From an uncultured Pelagibacteraceae bacterium (GTDB taxonomy: Bacteria > Pseudomonadota > Alphaproteobacteria > Pelagibacterales > Pelagibacteraceae): a stretch of DNA of 59,230 bases. The notes beneath the pieces are model-generated. The model was not told the DNA's origin, did not search any database, and worked only from the letters and a program-made list of their open reading frames with translations. Both the position numbers and the translations under genes were made by a program. Below, piece by piece: positions 8,299 through 17,169 of this stretch; within the stretch, counting starts at the first letter, position 1; each line of letters begins with the position of its first letter. Location: positions 1 through 59,230 of the forward strand of contig CACHQT010000005.1 in the NCBI GenBank assembly GCA_902582105.1, given 5' to 3'.

Positions 8299-9665
8299 AG
8301 AAGTATTTAAATGTAATCGCTGCATACTCAATAATGTTATTGCTAATTATTCTAGTGGGAATATTTCAATCTTGGACCATCGCATTAACTATTTTTAATT
8401 ACTGCATGATATCAGCAGTGATGACAATGGGCGCAAATATTCAATGGGGTTATGCGGGTTTAATCAATTTTGGAATTATGGGATATACCGCATTGGGGGG
8501 GCTTGCCGTCGTATTAGTTTCAGTTGCTCCTGTTCCTGAGGCTTGGGAAGCGGGCGGATTAAACATGATGTTTTGTATTTTAGTTATAGTCGGAATAGTT
8601 TTTTCAACACGCTATGTTTTGAAAAAAATTAAGAAATCAAAGCAAAGAAATTATTTGGTAGCAGCAATTATAATAGGTGGTTTGATACTTATTAGAATAA
8701 TATCTGGTCCTGCAATTGAAAGTATTGAGGCAGTTGAGCCTGCCAAAACAGGTTTTTTAGGTGGACTTGGAATGCCAGTTTTATTTTCTTGGATTGTTGG
8801 GGGTATTTTTGCTGGAGGTCTTGCATATGTTGTGGGTAAAATTGCTCTTGGACTAAGAGCAGATTATCTTGCAATAGCAACTTTATTAATTGCTGAAATT
8901 GTAGTTTCGGTTATTAAACATGAAGATTGGTTAGCAAGAGGAGTAAAAAATGTCATTGGTTTGAAAAGGCCAGTGCCATATGAGGTAGATCTTCAAGGCA
9001 CTCCATGGTTTATAAATTTGGTTGAAAAATTACATGCAGGTAAATTAAATTTAATTAACTCAGTCACAGAAAAACAAGATGTTTTAAAACAATTAGTTAT
9101 TGATGCCTCTTCAGTTTACGTAAAGCTTTGTATGGCAGGTTTATTTTTGTCGGTTGTGATTGCTTTATTAATTATAACTCAAAAAGCTTTATATTCTCCA
9201 TGGGGAAGAAAAATGAGAGCCATAAGAGACAACGAAGAAGCAGCAAGTGCAATGGGTAAAAATATTGTTAAAGAGCATCTTTTAATTTTTATACTAGGTT
9301 CAGCAGTTGTTGGTATAGCTGGTGCCATGATGGTAACGAACGATGGTTTATTTACACCAGGAAGCTATAGACCCATGAGATATACATTCGTAATTTGGGT
9401 AATGGTAATTGTGGGCGGAACAGGAAATAATTTTGGAGCTATATTAGGTGGATTTTTTGTTTGGTTTTTATGGGTTCAGGCTGCACCAATAGCTTTATTT
9501 TTAATTAATCTTTTTACTGCACACTTGCCTGAAACAAATGCTTTAAAAATTCATTTAATAGAAAGCGCTCCGTATTTTAGATTTTTAATGATTGGGATAG
9601 GATTGTTAATTGTAATGCGCTATAGGCCGCAGGGTATTTTACCAGAAAAAATTATAAAACAATAA
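8295..9665 (+). CDS. livM: Branched-chain amino-acid-type ABC transporter permease LivM
   Basis: The 456-residue permease has the LivM signatures NIQWGYAGLINFG (N-terminal half), GLRADYLAIATLLIAEI and MRAIRDNEEAASAMG followed by VGGTGNNFGAILGGF near the C-terminus. It is longer than usual for LivM because of an extra hydrophobic stretch (about 90-150) and an amphipathic segment (about 215-265). It ends RPQGILPEK, the usual LivM C-terminus. It closes the transporter operon; the thioredoxin gene begins five bases later. Confidence 0.9.
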   Translation: MKKYLNVIAAYSIMLLLIILVGIFQSWTIALTIFNYCMISAVMTMGANIQWGYAGLINFGIMGYTALGGLAVVLVSVAPVPEAWEAGGLNMMFCILVIVGIVFSTRYVLKKIKKSKQRNYLVAAIIIGGLILIRIISGPAIESIEAVEPAKTGFLGGLGMPVLFSWIVGGIFAGGLAYVVGKIALGLRADYLAIATLLIAEIVVSVIKHEDWLARGVKNVIGLKRPVPYEVDLQGTPWFINLVEKLHAGKLNLINSVTEKQDVLKQLVIDASSVYVKLCMAGLFLSVVIALLIITQKALYSPWGRKMRAIRDNEEAASAMGKNIVKEHLLIFILGSAVVGIAGAMMVTNDGLFTPGSYRPMRYTFVIWVMVIVGGTGNNFGAILGGFFVWFLWVQAAPIALFLINLFTAHLPETNALKIHLIESAPYFRFLMIGIGLLIVMRYRPQGILPEKIIKQ

Positions 9666-9669
9666 GCGT

Positions 9670-10041
9670 ATGATAAAAAAATTTTTAATACTATTTTTAA
9701 TTTTTTTGCCTTTTAATTCTTTCGCACTAGAAAAAAAAACTACTTTTAGTGAAGAACTTTTCAAAAAAGCACAATCAGATGGAAAATTAGTACTAGTAAG
9801 TTCTTGGACTGAATATTGTTATTCATGCGCAAGTCAAATGAAAGTTTTAGATAAAGCTAAAAAAGAATTTGAAAATCTTGAGTACTTTGCTTTTGACATT
9901 ACAAACAAAGAAATTTCATCTTTATTTAATGTGCAATATCAGAGTACAATTTTAATTTTTAAAGATAATAAAGAAGTTCACAGAAGTATTGGTGTAACCA
10001 ATAAAGAAGAGATTTATAAAATTATAAAATCTTATATATAA
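9670..10041 (+). CDS. Periplasmic thioredoxin-like protein
   Basis: A 123-residue protein with a signal peptide (1-19, ending NSFA) and a thioredoxin fold. The active site is CYSC (SSWTEYCYSCASQ), placed after the beta-strand LVLVSSW as in the DsbD C-terminal domain and related thioredoxin-7 proteins. The cis-proline position is replaced: the strand reads QSTILIFKD where TPT/YPT is expected, so the cis-Pro appears absent. It is likely a periplasmic disulfide reductase. The gene is at the end of the liv operon, but nothing links its function to the transporter. Confidence 0.72.
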   Translation: MIKKFLILFLIFLPFNSFALEKKTTFSEELFKKAQSDGKLVLVSSWTEYCYSCASQMKVLDKAKKEFENLEYFAFDITNKEISSLFNVQYQSTILIFKDNKEVHRSIGVTNKEEIYKIIKSYI

Positions 10042-10158
10042 AAAAAACTTTATTTTCCGGTTTTAGATTATTTCCTTATTAAATTGGGTGTTTTATTTAT
10101 TAGTCTTTAATTAAATACATATTTTTTCATTACAAAAAAGGTATAGTTTATCTATAGA

Positions 10159-11328
10159 ATGAATAAAAATCTTCTAATTTTAACATTAAGTCAAATTTTT
10201 AGTTTTACTGCAGCTCCGGTAACAGTATTTTTAAGCGGGATTATTGGATCTCAAATTAGTCCAGTCAAATCCTTAGCAACTTTGCCAATGTCGATATCCG
10301 TAGTTGGTATTGCCATCGGCGCAATAATTGCCACTAAAGTAATGAGTTTAATTGGAAGAAAGTATGGTTTCATCTCTGCATCAATAGGAAACCTATTATT
10401 TTCAATTTTAGCAGCGTATTCGATAATGTACCAAAATTTTATCTTATTTTGCTTTGCAAACTTTTTTATTGGTATTGGAATGGCATTTACTCATCAATAT
10501 CGTTTTGCTGCTGCTGAAAGTGTAGAACAAAGTATGGCTCCAAAAGCTATTTCAATAATATTATTCGGTGGAATTATTTCGGCCTTTTTAGGTCCAAGTT
10601 TAGCAAACTATTCAAAAGATTTAATAAGTGAAAATTTATATGTTGGATCTTACTTGGCTCTTGCCCTGTTAACTTTTATACCAGCAATTCTTTTTTTATT
10701 TTATGAAAGCAAATCAAAAATAGACACTAATGTAGAATATAAAGGAAGAAATTATTTAGAAATAATTTTACAGCCTAGATTTATTCAAGCCATAGCAGCG
10801 TCAGCATTTGGATATGCAATAATGACTTTTTTGATGACTGCGACGCCAATTAGTATGCATGTAATGGAAAATATGAGTTTGAATAAAACAAGTATTGTTA
10901 TTCAATTTCATGTTGTTTCAATGTTTTTACCTTCATTAGTAACTGGACACTTAATAAAAAAATATGGTCATAGTAATGTAATTTATGCTGGTGTATTTCT
11001 TTATAGTATTACAATAATAGTAAGTATTTTTGAGCAAAGCTTCTTTAATTATATGTTTGCATTAATCTTTTTAGGTTTAGGTTGGAACTTTTTGTTTATA
11101 TCCGGAACTAGTTTGCTTGTCTTAACCTACAGAGAAGAGGAAAAATATAAAGCACAAGGATTAAATGATTTTATTGTTTATTCTGTTCATGCCATCGGAA
11201 GCTTATCAGCTGGTATTTTCATAACATTAACTAATTGGAAAATAATGAATTTTATTTGTATTCCATTTATGATCTTAATTATTTTCGCAACTATTAGAGC
11301 TGAAATTTTGGATAAAAAAAAACCCTAG
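10159..11328 (+). CDS. Major facilitator superfamily transporter
   Basis: The 389-residue protein has about twelve membrane helices. The loop between helices 2 and 3 reads VMSLIGRKYGF, the MFS A-motif region (G-x-x-x-x-R-K-x-G). It resembles the YnfM/Bcr-like or arabinose-efflux branches, but I cannot name a substrate. The gene has its own 117-base upstream gap and its TAG stop lies inside the left arm of the strong terminator at 11319-11352. Confidence 0.82.
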   Translation: MNKNLLILTLSQIFSFTAAPVTVFLSGIIGSQISPVKSLATLPMSISVVGIAIGAIIATKVMSLIGRKYGFISASIGNLLFSILAAYSIMYQNFILFCFANFFIGIGMAFTHQYRFAAAESVEQSMAPKAISIILFGGIISAFLGPSLANYSKDLISENLYVGSYLALALLTFIPAILFLFYESKSKIDTNVEYKGRNYLEIILQPRFIQAIAASAFGYAIMTFLMTATPISMHVMENMSLNKTSIVIQFHVVSMFLPSLVTGHLIKKYGHSNVIYAGVFLYSITIIVSIFEQSFFNYMFALIFLGLGWNFLFISGTSLLVLTYREEEKYKAQGLNDFIVYSVHAIGSLSAGIFITLTNWKIMNFICIPFMILIIFATIRAEILDKKKP

Positions 11329-11352
11329 CGTAATAAAATACGCTAGGGTTTT
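11319..11352. terminator. Bidirectional intrinsic terminator between convergent MFS and livK genes
   Basis: AAAACCCTAGCG (11319-11330) pairs perfectly with CGCTAGGGTTTT (11341-11352), a 12-bp stem with a 10-base loop. A-run and T-run flank it on both strands, so it can stop transcription in both directions. The MFS stop codon TAG (11326-11328) lies within the stem. Confidence 0.9.
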
Positions 11353-11364
11353 AAAAATTAAATT

Positions 11365-12555
11365 TTATCTTTGTTTTTTAGTTTTAAATTTTCCACCTTT
11401 TACTTCTTTTTCTAAGAAAGAACCAAAAGCTTCTCCAACATCAGTGAATTCAACACCTGTTGCACCTTCGTAGTTAATAGCTTTACCTTTGGCTAATAAG
11501 TCTAGGGCTTTTTTTAATTCACCTGGATAAATTTTCTTACCAGGTGCATTAGCAACTGACATAACATTTTTTTGAATAGTAGCTCTATCAGCTTTTCCAC
11601 CAGCTTGCATAGCAAGAGTGATTAAGGCAGCAGCATCATAAGATTCTGAAGTGTATGGCCCTGAAGAGTCTATACCACCTGCTTTAGCAACTTTAGCAAA
11701 TATACCTGCTCCTTTACCTGTAGATCCAGGAAGAGAACCAAAAGATTTACTTAAGCTTTTTCCAAAAGCATCAACAAGAGATTGACCAATCATACCATCA
11801 GATAAAATAAAAGTATCAAAAGCACCTGAGTCTAAAGAGCCTTGTATAATTCCTTTACCACCTTGGTCTAAGTAACCGATTACCGCAACAGCATCTCCAC
11901 CTGCAGAAGCTAATGTAGCAACTTCAGCAGAATAGTCAGCTTTGCCATCTTCGTGAGCAGCTACAGTTGTTACCTTAATACCATGAGCTTTCACTGCAGC
12001 AGCATAAACATCTGCTAGACCTTTTCCATAGTCATTATTTGTATAAGTAATAGCAACACTTTTAACTTTTCTATCTTTAGTAATATCAGCTAAGATTTGA
12101 CCACCTCTAGCATCTGAAGGAGCTGTTCTAAAAAAGAACCCTTTATCATCTAGAGTAGTTAAACCAGGAGAGGTTGCTGAAGGTGAAATCATTACAACAC
12201 CATTAGGAACTGCAACATTTGTTGCAATTGCACCAGTAACACCTGAACAGTCAGCGCCCATAATAGCAACTACGCCACCTGAAACTAAACCTTCTGCAGC
12301 AGTAGTAGCAGCAGCAGAGTCAACACAAGTTGAGTCAGCTCTTTCTACTGATATTGTTTTTCCTCCAAGTAATGAACCTGAGTCTGATGCCTCTTTAAAG
12401 GCAAGCTCTGCAGACGCAGCCATTGCTGGAGTTAGAGATTCAATTGGACCTGTAAATCCTAAAATAATTCCCATTTTTATTGAATGTCCATCTGAGAATG
12501 CTTTTGTTGTAAAGCATGACACAAATACGAACATTGCGATTAATATTTTTCTCAT
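11365..12555 (-). CDS. livK: Branched-chain amino-acid-type periplasmic binding protein (LivK family)
   Basis: A 396-residue type I periplasmic binding protein with a signal peptide (1-22). IKMGIILGFTGPIESLTP at the mature N-terminus, the AIMGADCSGVTGAIA block and ISPSATSPGLT loop, and YTNNDYGKGLADVYAAAVK are classical LivK/Peripla_BP_6 features. Two Cys (STCVDS and GADCSG) correspond to the usual N-lobe disulfide. It presumably feeds LivGFHM, which is encoded on the other strand and converges on it. A clear AAAGGA ribosome-binding site precedes the start and a 14-bp palindrome sits just upstream of that. As a solitary gene with its own terminator it can be expressed at high level. Confidence 0.9.
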   Translation of the reverse strand: MRKILIAMFVFVSCFTTKAFSDGHSIKMGIILGFTGPIESLTPAMAASAELAFKEASDSGSLLGGKTISVERADSTCVDSAAATTAAEGLVSGGVVAIMGADCSGVTGAIATNVAVPNGVVMISPSATSPGLTTLDDKGFFFRTAPSDARGGQILADITKDRKVKSVAITYTNNDYGKGLADVYAAAVKAHGIKVTTVAAHEDGKADYSAEVATLASAGGDAVAVIGYLDQGGKGIIQGSLDSGAFDTFILSDGMIGQSLVDAFGKSLSKSFGSLPGSTGKGAGIFAKVAKAGGIDSSGPYTSESYDAAALITLAMQAGGKADRATIQKNVMSVANAPGKKIYPGELKKALDLLAKGKAINYEGATGVEFTDVGEAFGSFLEKEVKGGKFKTKKQR

Positions 12556-12566
12556 ATTTTTCCTTT

Positions 12567-12580
12567 AATTGTTAACAATT
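12567..12580 (-). promoter_or_regulatory. 14-bp perfect palindrome upstream of livK
   Basis: AATTGTTAACAATT is fully self-complementary and ends 11 bases before the livK ATG, immediately upstream of the AAAGGA ribosome-binding site. It could be an operator for a dimeric repressor. The dyad is seen; the function is inferred. Confidence 0.4.
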
Positions 12581-12635
12581 TATAAAAAGAAAATTAAATA
12601 GTATTAAATAATAAATTCAATAGGAAATTTACCGC

Positions 12636-14117
12636 TTATCTCATAGAGAAAGGGTCCATTGTGGGCTCATCAGAGGTATAGTACCATGTTGTTTTAACTC
12701 TAGTGTAATCTTTTATGGATTCTATCCCAGCTTCTTTACCGTAACCGCTATCTTTCATTCCACCAAATGGAGCAGATGGAGATATTAGCCTATAAGTATT
12801 TACAAATGTAATTCCCGCTCTAATTGCTTTTGAAACTCTCATGCCTCTTGAAAAATCACTAGTATAAACTCCAGATGATAAACCGTATTGGTTATCATTC
12901 ATCTTATTTATTACTTCTTCTTCATTTTCAAATTTCATTACAGAAAGCACTGGTCCAAAAAGTTCGTTTTCTGCTACTGGAAGATTATGATTATCGCACT
13001 CAATAATTGTTGGAGGAAAATAGTATCCATCATTTGAAAACGGATGTCTTTTACCTCCACATTTAATTTTTCCACCTTGTTCTACAGTTAATTTTATATT
13101 TTTTTCTATTATTTCTAGTTGTTTAAAATTACCAATTGGTCCCATTTCACTTTCAGGATCCATAGGGGCCCCAATTTTTATTTTTTCTGCTCTTTCAGTA
13201 AGCTTATCTAAAAATTCATTATAAATTCCTTTTTGTAAATATAGTCTTGAGCCAGCAATACAACTTTGACCACTTGCGCCAAAAATTCCTGCGGTAATTC
13301 CATTTATTGCGTTTTCTTGATGTGCGTCATCAAATACTGCTACTGGACTTTTTCCTCCAAGCTCCAAGCTTACTTCAGATAAATTTTCAGCTGAATTTCT
13401 AATTATATGTCTTGCAGTTTCAGGACCTCCTGTAAAAGCAATTTTTTCAATCAAGTTATGTGTTGTTAGAGCCTTTCCACATGGATCTCCAAAACCTGTA
13501 ATGATATTTACAACACCCTTTGGTATTCCTGTCTCTTCAACTAATTTTGCAAACTCGAATAATACTGCTGGGGCTAGCTCAGATGATTTTATAACAACAG
13601 TATTTCCCATCGCTAGAGCAGGAGCTAATTTAGTTACGGTCAATAGCATTTGTGAGTTCCAAGGAATAATCGCAGCTATAACACCAATAGGAACTCTTGT
13701 AGTTATTGCTTGGATATTTGGTTTATCTATAGGTAAAACTGTTCCTTCAACTTTATCTGCCATACCAGCATAATAGTCATAATATTCTGCTATATAGTTT
13801 GCTTGTTTTTTTGTTTCTCTAAATAATTTTCCAGTATCAATAGTTTCTATTTCTCCAAGTAACTCTGCATTCTTTCTAAGTTTATCTGCTATTGCTCTCA
13901 AATATTTACCTCTTTCTCTTGGTAACAACTTTGGCCATTCTCCATCAAATGCTCTCTGTGCTGCCTTCACTGCTTTATCAACATCATTTGCGCTTGCTTC
14001 AGGAACTACAGCCCATGGCTTATTATTTTCTGGATTTAAAGTTTCAAAAGTTTTTTTAGTCTCAGAGTCTACCCATTCTCCATCAATAAACATTTTATAT
14101 TGTTTAAGTTTAGTCAT
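12636..14117 (-). CDS. NAD(P)-dependent aldehyde dehydrogenase of the luciferase-like/ThDP operon
   Basis: A full-length 493-residue aldehyde dehydrogenase. Catalytic and cofactor motifs are visible: IPWNSQMLL (oxyanion Asn region), SLELGGKSP (general-base Glu), GASGQSCIAGSR (nucleophilic Cys) and ELFGPVLSVM. It is closest in feel to the betaine-aldehyde/5-carboxymethyl-2-hydroxymuconate semialdehyde group, but the substrate cannot be read. It is the last gene of a five-gene minus-strand operon and overlaps the alpha/beta hydrolase gene by eight bases, so it probably oxidises the aldehyde formed by the upstream monooxygenase, hydrolase or ThDP enzyme. Confidence 0.9.
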   Translation of the reverse strand: MTKLKQYKMFIDGEWVDSETKKTFETLNPENNKPWAVVPEASANDVDKAVKAAQRAFDGEWPKLLPRERGKYLRAIADKLRKNAELLGEIETIDTGKLFRETKKQANYIAEYYDYYAGMADKVEGTVLPIDKPNIQAITTRVPIGVIAAIIPWNSQMLLTVTKLAPALAMGNTVVIKSSELAPAVLFEFAKLVEETGIPKGVVNIITGFGDPCGKALTTHNLIEKIAFTGGPETARHIIRNSAENLSEVSLELGGKSPVAVFDDAHQENAINGITAGIFGASGQSCIAGSRLYLQKGIYNEFLDKLTERAEKIKIGAPMDPESEMGPIGNFKQLEIIEKNIKLTVEQGGKIKCGGKRHPFSNDGYYFPPTIIECDNHNLPVAENELFGPVLSVMKFENEEEVINKMNDNQYGLSSGVYTSDFSRGMRVSKAIRAGITFVNTYRLISPSAPFGGMKDSGYGKEAGIESIKDYTRVKTTWYYTSDEPTMDPFSMR

Positions 14118-14883
14118 TTTTTATATGTTCCTTAATAGCGTTATTTACATCATCTGCACACTCAATACTACAGAGATGTTTTCCATTGCTTACTATTTTA
14201 ACTTTAGAATTAGGGATTTTTTTACTTAAATTTTTAGACATTTCTGGGGTTGACCCAATATCATTTTCTCCAGTCATAACTAATGTTTTAGTTCTTATAT
14301 TTTCAAATATTTCATTATCCTGATGTTTAACAAACAGCTCATAAACTTTTAAGAAATTTTTCATATCGTTTTCTTCAAGCATGGAACAAATTTTTTCATA
14401 AATATTTGGATTTTTATTTATATAGTCATCTGTAAACCATCTCTGAAGGGCTTGTTTCGATAAAGATCTACTTTTTTTTGATAATTCAAATCTGTCATTA
14501 ACTATTTGTTCTTGTTCCTTGCTTCTTTGAAAAACTGAGCAAAGTAAAGTCAAAGACACTAGTCTATTATTATATTTGGATGCAAAATTTCTTGCTATTA
14601 ATGAACCAATTGAAAAACCAACCAAATGTATTTTTTCGAATTTTAGTTCATCAATCAAATTTAATAATTGTAATGAAAAATCATCGAAGCTTATTTGTGA
14701 TTTTTTTAATGGTGTGTTTCCATGTCCCAAAATATCATATGCCAAGACAGTATTGTCAAATGAGTTGATCTGAGGCTCCCAAATTTTATGATTAAGTCCT
14801 ACACCGTGAATTAAAACTATTGGAGTGTTCTTTTTTTTATTTAGAATATAGAAAGTATTTTTAGAGTCTTTAGCATTGATCAT
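14110..14883 (-). CDS. Alpha/beta hydrolase (3-oxoadipate enol-lactonase-like)
   Basis: The 257-residue protein has the alpha/beta-hydrolase set: oxyanion HGVG (26-29), DILGHGNT, nucleophile elbow GFSIGS with Ser91, an acidic residue in TGENDIGSTP and the catalytic His in NGKHLCSIE. Length and motif spacing match the enol-lactonase/PcaD-like and carbon-carbon hydrolase families. It would hydrolyse a lactone, ester or ring-cleavage product in the catabolic operon. It starts four bases after the DUF1185 gene stops and overlaps the aldehyde dehydrogenase start. Confidence 0.85.
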   Translation of the reverse strand: MINAKDSKNTFYILNKKKNTPIVLIHGVGLNHKIWEPQINSFDNTVLAYDILGHGNTPLKKSQISFDDFSLQLLNLIDELKFEKIHLVGFSIGSLIARNFASKYNNRLVSLTLLCSVFQRSKEQEQIVNDRFELSKKSRSLSKQALQRWFTDDYINKNPNIYEKICSMLEENDMKNFLKVYELFVKHQDNEIFENIRTKTLVMTGENDIGSTPEMSKNLSKKIPNSKVKIVSNGKHLCSIECADDVNNAIKEHIKND

Positions 14884-14887
14884 TTAT

Positions 14888-15475
14888 TTATTTAGGTTCA
14901 ATGCCCATTTCTTTCATATCTTGATATCTGTCACCTGTTCTTGCATGTGCTCTTCCACTAGAAGCTCCACCAATAGCAATTACTATTTCATTATCGAACG
15001 GAGCATCATGAATAGTAAATTCATGTGTTAGATAATATGGTCTCAAACCAGAATCTGTTTTATGCATCATTGGTATAGAAATTTTTGATCCTGCAGGTCC
15101 TCTCGTATTGGTAAAACTTAAATAAGATGTTCCACCCACTGCATCTCTAAACTTATTTCCAAATCTTAAAGTATGAATAAATGCAGATGCATGCTCGATC
15201 TCTCCTTTTAAACCTACAATTCCCGCTTTACCATAAGCTAGGATTTTATCAGGTGAACCGATTTCTTTTATTAATTCTGGAACTAAAATATCACCAAGTT
15301 TTGGTGCTAAATCTAAAATTGTAGGTTTAAGATCTTCAACAAATCCTTGACCATCCCAAGGATTTTTAAAAACTGCTGCAACAGAAACAAGCAAGACAGG
15401 TTCTTTTGCTTCTTTTCCACCTTCAATAAATGTCTTATCAACAAATTTTGTAAATTTTCTTAATTCTAATTTCAT
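14888..15475 (-). CDS. DUF1185 'amino acid synthesis' family protein
   Basis: The 195-residue protein matches the DUF1185/AA_synth family (PF06684), recognisable by VAAVFKNPW near the start, LAYGKAGIVGLKGEIEHA in the middle, and the C-terminal block IAIGGASSGRAHARTGDR. Despite the Pfam name, no reaction is established to my knowledge. Its strict Gly-rich, His- and Arg-containing C-terminal block looks like a catalytic site. It overlaps the start of the ThDP-enzyme stop/start junction (ATGA at 15472-15475) and is followed by the hydrolase gene after four bases, so it is an integral step of this operon. Confidence 0.85.
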   Translation of the reverse strand: MKLELRKFTKFVDKTFIEGGKEAKEPVLLVSVAAVFKNPWDGQGFVEDLKPTILDLAPKLGDILVPELIKEIGSPDKILAYGKAGIVGLKGEIEHASAFIHTLRFGNKFRDAVGGTSYLSFTNTRGPAGSKISIPMMHKTDSGLRPYYLTHEFTIHDAPFDNEIVIAIGGASSGRAHARTGDRYQDMKEMGIEPK

Positions 15476-17169
15476 TTTTTTGATCTATGTTTAAAACTAT
15501 CTCTTCTAAAACTGTATAGTGCTTTTGGGTCTACATCAACATCAATGACTACAGGTTTGTTTATTTTTAAAGCTTCTCTAACTGCTTGATTTATTTCTGA
15601 AACTTTTTTAACCTTAAAACCTTTAGCGCCATATAGCTCTGCAACTTCATCAAAAGGTGGACTACTAATATCAGCTCCTAAGTATCTTTTTCCATAAAAA
15701 TCTTTTTGATAAGCCTTTTCAGCACCCCAACTTTTATTATTCATTACTATGGTTATTGTGTTAATCTTATAATCAACAGCTGTGCTTAATTCTGAAATTG
15801 TCATTCCAAAACCCCCATCTCCCATAAGGCTAATTACTTTTTTATTAGGTTTTGCAATCTTTACACCCAAACCACATGCAAAAGAAAAACCAACCAAACC
15901 AAAGTCTAAAGGAGTAAATAAAGATGGAGGATCATAATATTCAAGAGCATCAGTAGCCTGTAAACAAAGTGTACCTGCATCTAAAGTTATTGCAGAGTTT
16001 TTAGGGAGTACTTGTCTTAGTTGTTTAAACAAGCTATTTGGCTGAATAGGGAAATTTTTCTGTTTAAATTTTTCTCTACTAAGTAAAAAATTTTTTCTTT
16101 CATTTAAATAGTTATTGGTCCATTTTTTTATATCAAGAGTAATATTTTGCTTCTTGATTTCTTTATATAATTGGTCAGCTATTGTGGTGGCGTCTCCATA
16201 AATTCCTACTGCTACAGGAAAATATCTTCCAATCATTCTTTTTTCCAATTCAACTTGTATGATCTTTGCATTTTTATTTATATTTTCGAAAGAATAAAAA
16301 GTTGAATTAAATCCTAGTCTTGTTCCAAGAGCAATTATAACACTTGCTTCTTTAACTAATTTGGATGCAACTGGATTACCTCTTGGACCCATTTGTCCAG
16401 CATTTAGTTTATAATTGAATGGTATAGCATCCCCATGACCAGCCGCAGTTACTATTGGGACGTTCAATAATTCTGCCAATTTAATTATATTTTTATATTT
16501 TGATGTATATTTAATTCCACCACCAGCAATAATAACAGTCTTGTTTGAATTACTGATAATCTTTACAGCTTTTTTTATATAGTTAGATTTTGCTTTAGTT
16601 GAGTTTTGATTATCAAAAGATTGATTTTTTTCATTGATTTTAAAATTTTCTCTATTTGCCAAAATATTTCTTGGTAAATTAATACATACAGGTCCTCTCC
16701 TGGGTGACATTACTAACTTAAAAGCATCACTAAAAGTTTTTGGAATTTTTTTAGTATTTTTTACTGTCCAAGTTTTTTTTGTTACTGGTTTAAATAAAGA
16801 TTGTTGGTCAAGACCTTGAAAAGCATCTTCCATTTTATCTTTTGTAGAATATGAACCAGCAATAGAAACAACAGGAGAAAAGGCCGCTTTCGCTTGCGCA
16901 AGGCCTGTAACTAAATTTGTAGCACCAGGACCATTTTGTCCAGCAAGGATTATACCTGGTTGGTTAGAAGCTCTTGCGTATCCATCCGCCATATGTGTTC
17001 CAGTTCTTTCATCACGAACACCAATAAATTTTATACTTTTTTCATGATAAAGAGCATCAAACATTTCCATTGTAGCGGAACCAATTAAACCAAAAACATG
17101 TTTAACTTTTTCTTTTTTTAAAGACTTAATTGCAGCTTGGCCGCCGGTTAGGCTCTTTGATTTGTTCAC
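15472..17169 (-). CDS. ThDP-dependent enzyme (acetolactate-synthase-like / benzoylformate-decarboxylase-like)
   Basis: A 565-residue three-domain ThDP enzyme. The catalytic Glu is in GVRDERTGTHMADGYAR (Glu54), the middle domain carries a degenerate FAD/NAD-like Rossmann fold, and the C-terminal ThDP/Mg motif starts GDGGFGM and ends in MNNKSWG. It lacks a regulatory subunit gene, so it is unlikely to be the biosynthetic acetolactate synthase. Relatives include sulfoacetaldehyde acetyltransferase, oxalyl-CoA decarboxylase and 2-oxoacid decarboxylases. The position between a flavin monooxygenase and DUF1185 suggests decarboxylation or carboligation of a ring-opened or 2-oxo acid intermediate. 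It overlaps the monooxygenase gene by four bases. Confidence 0.87.
   Translation of the reverse strand: MNKSKSLTGGQAAIKSLKKEKVKHVFGLIGSATMEMFDALYHEKSIKFIGVRDERTGTHMADGYARASNQPGIILAGQNGPGATNLVTGLAQAKAAFSPVVSIAGSYSTKDKMEDAFQGLDQQSLFKPVTKKTWTVKNTKKIPKTFSDAFKLVMSPRRGPVCINLPRNILANRENFKINEKNQSFDNQNSTKAKSNYIKKAVKIISNSNKTVIIAGGGIKYTSKYKNIIKLAELLNVPIVTAAGHGDAIPFNYKLNAGQMGPRGNPVASKLVKEASVIIALGTRLGFNSTFYSFENINKNAKIIQVELEKRMIGRYFPVAVGIYGDATTIADQLYKEIKKQNITLDIKKWTNNYLNERKNFLLSREKFKQKNFPIQPNSLFKQLRQVLPKNSAITLDAGTLCLQATDALEYYDPPSLFTPLDFGLVGFSFACGLGVKIAKPNKKVISLMGDGGFGMTISELSTAVDYKINTITIVMNNKSWGAEKAYQKDFYGKRYLGADISSPPFDEVAELYGAKGFKVKKVSEINQAVREALKINKPVVIDVDVDPKALYSFRRDSFKHRSKK

Noticed and set aside
13501-13773. 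Plus-strand 90-codon frame in the aldehyde dehydrogenase gene
   Set aside because: It is an antisense shadow of conserved catalytic segments.
15472-17169. Biosynthetic acetolactate synthase (ilvB)
   Set aside because: No regulatory subunit gene follows, and the gene is embedded in a catabolic operon.
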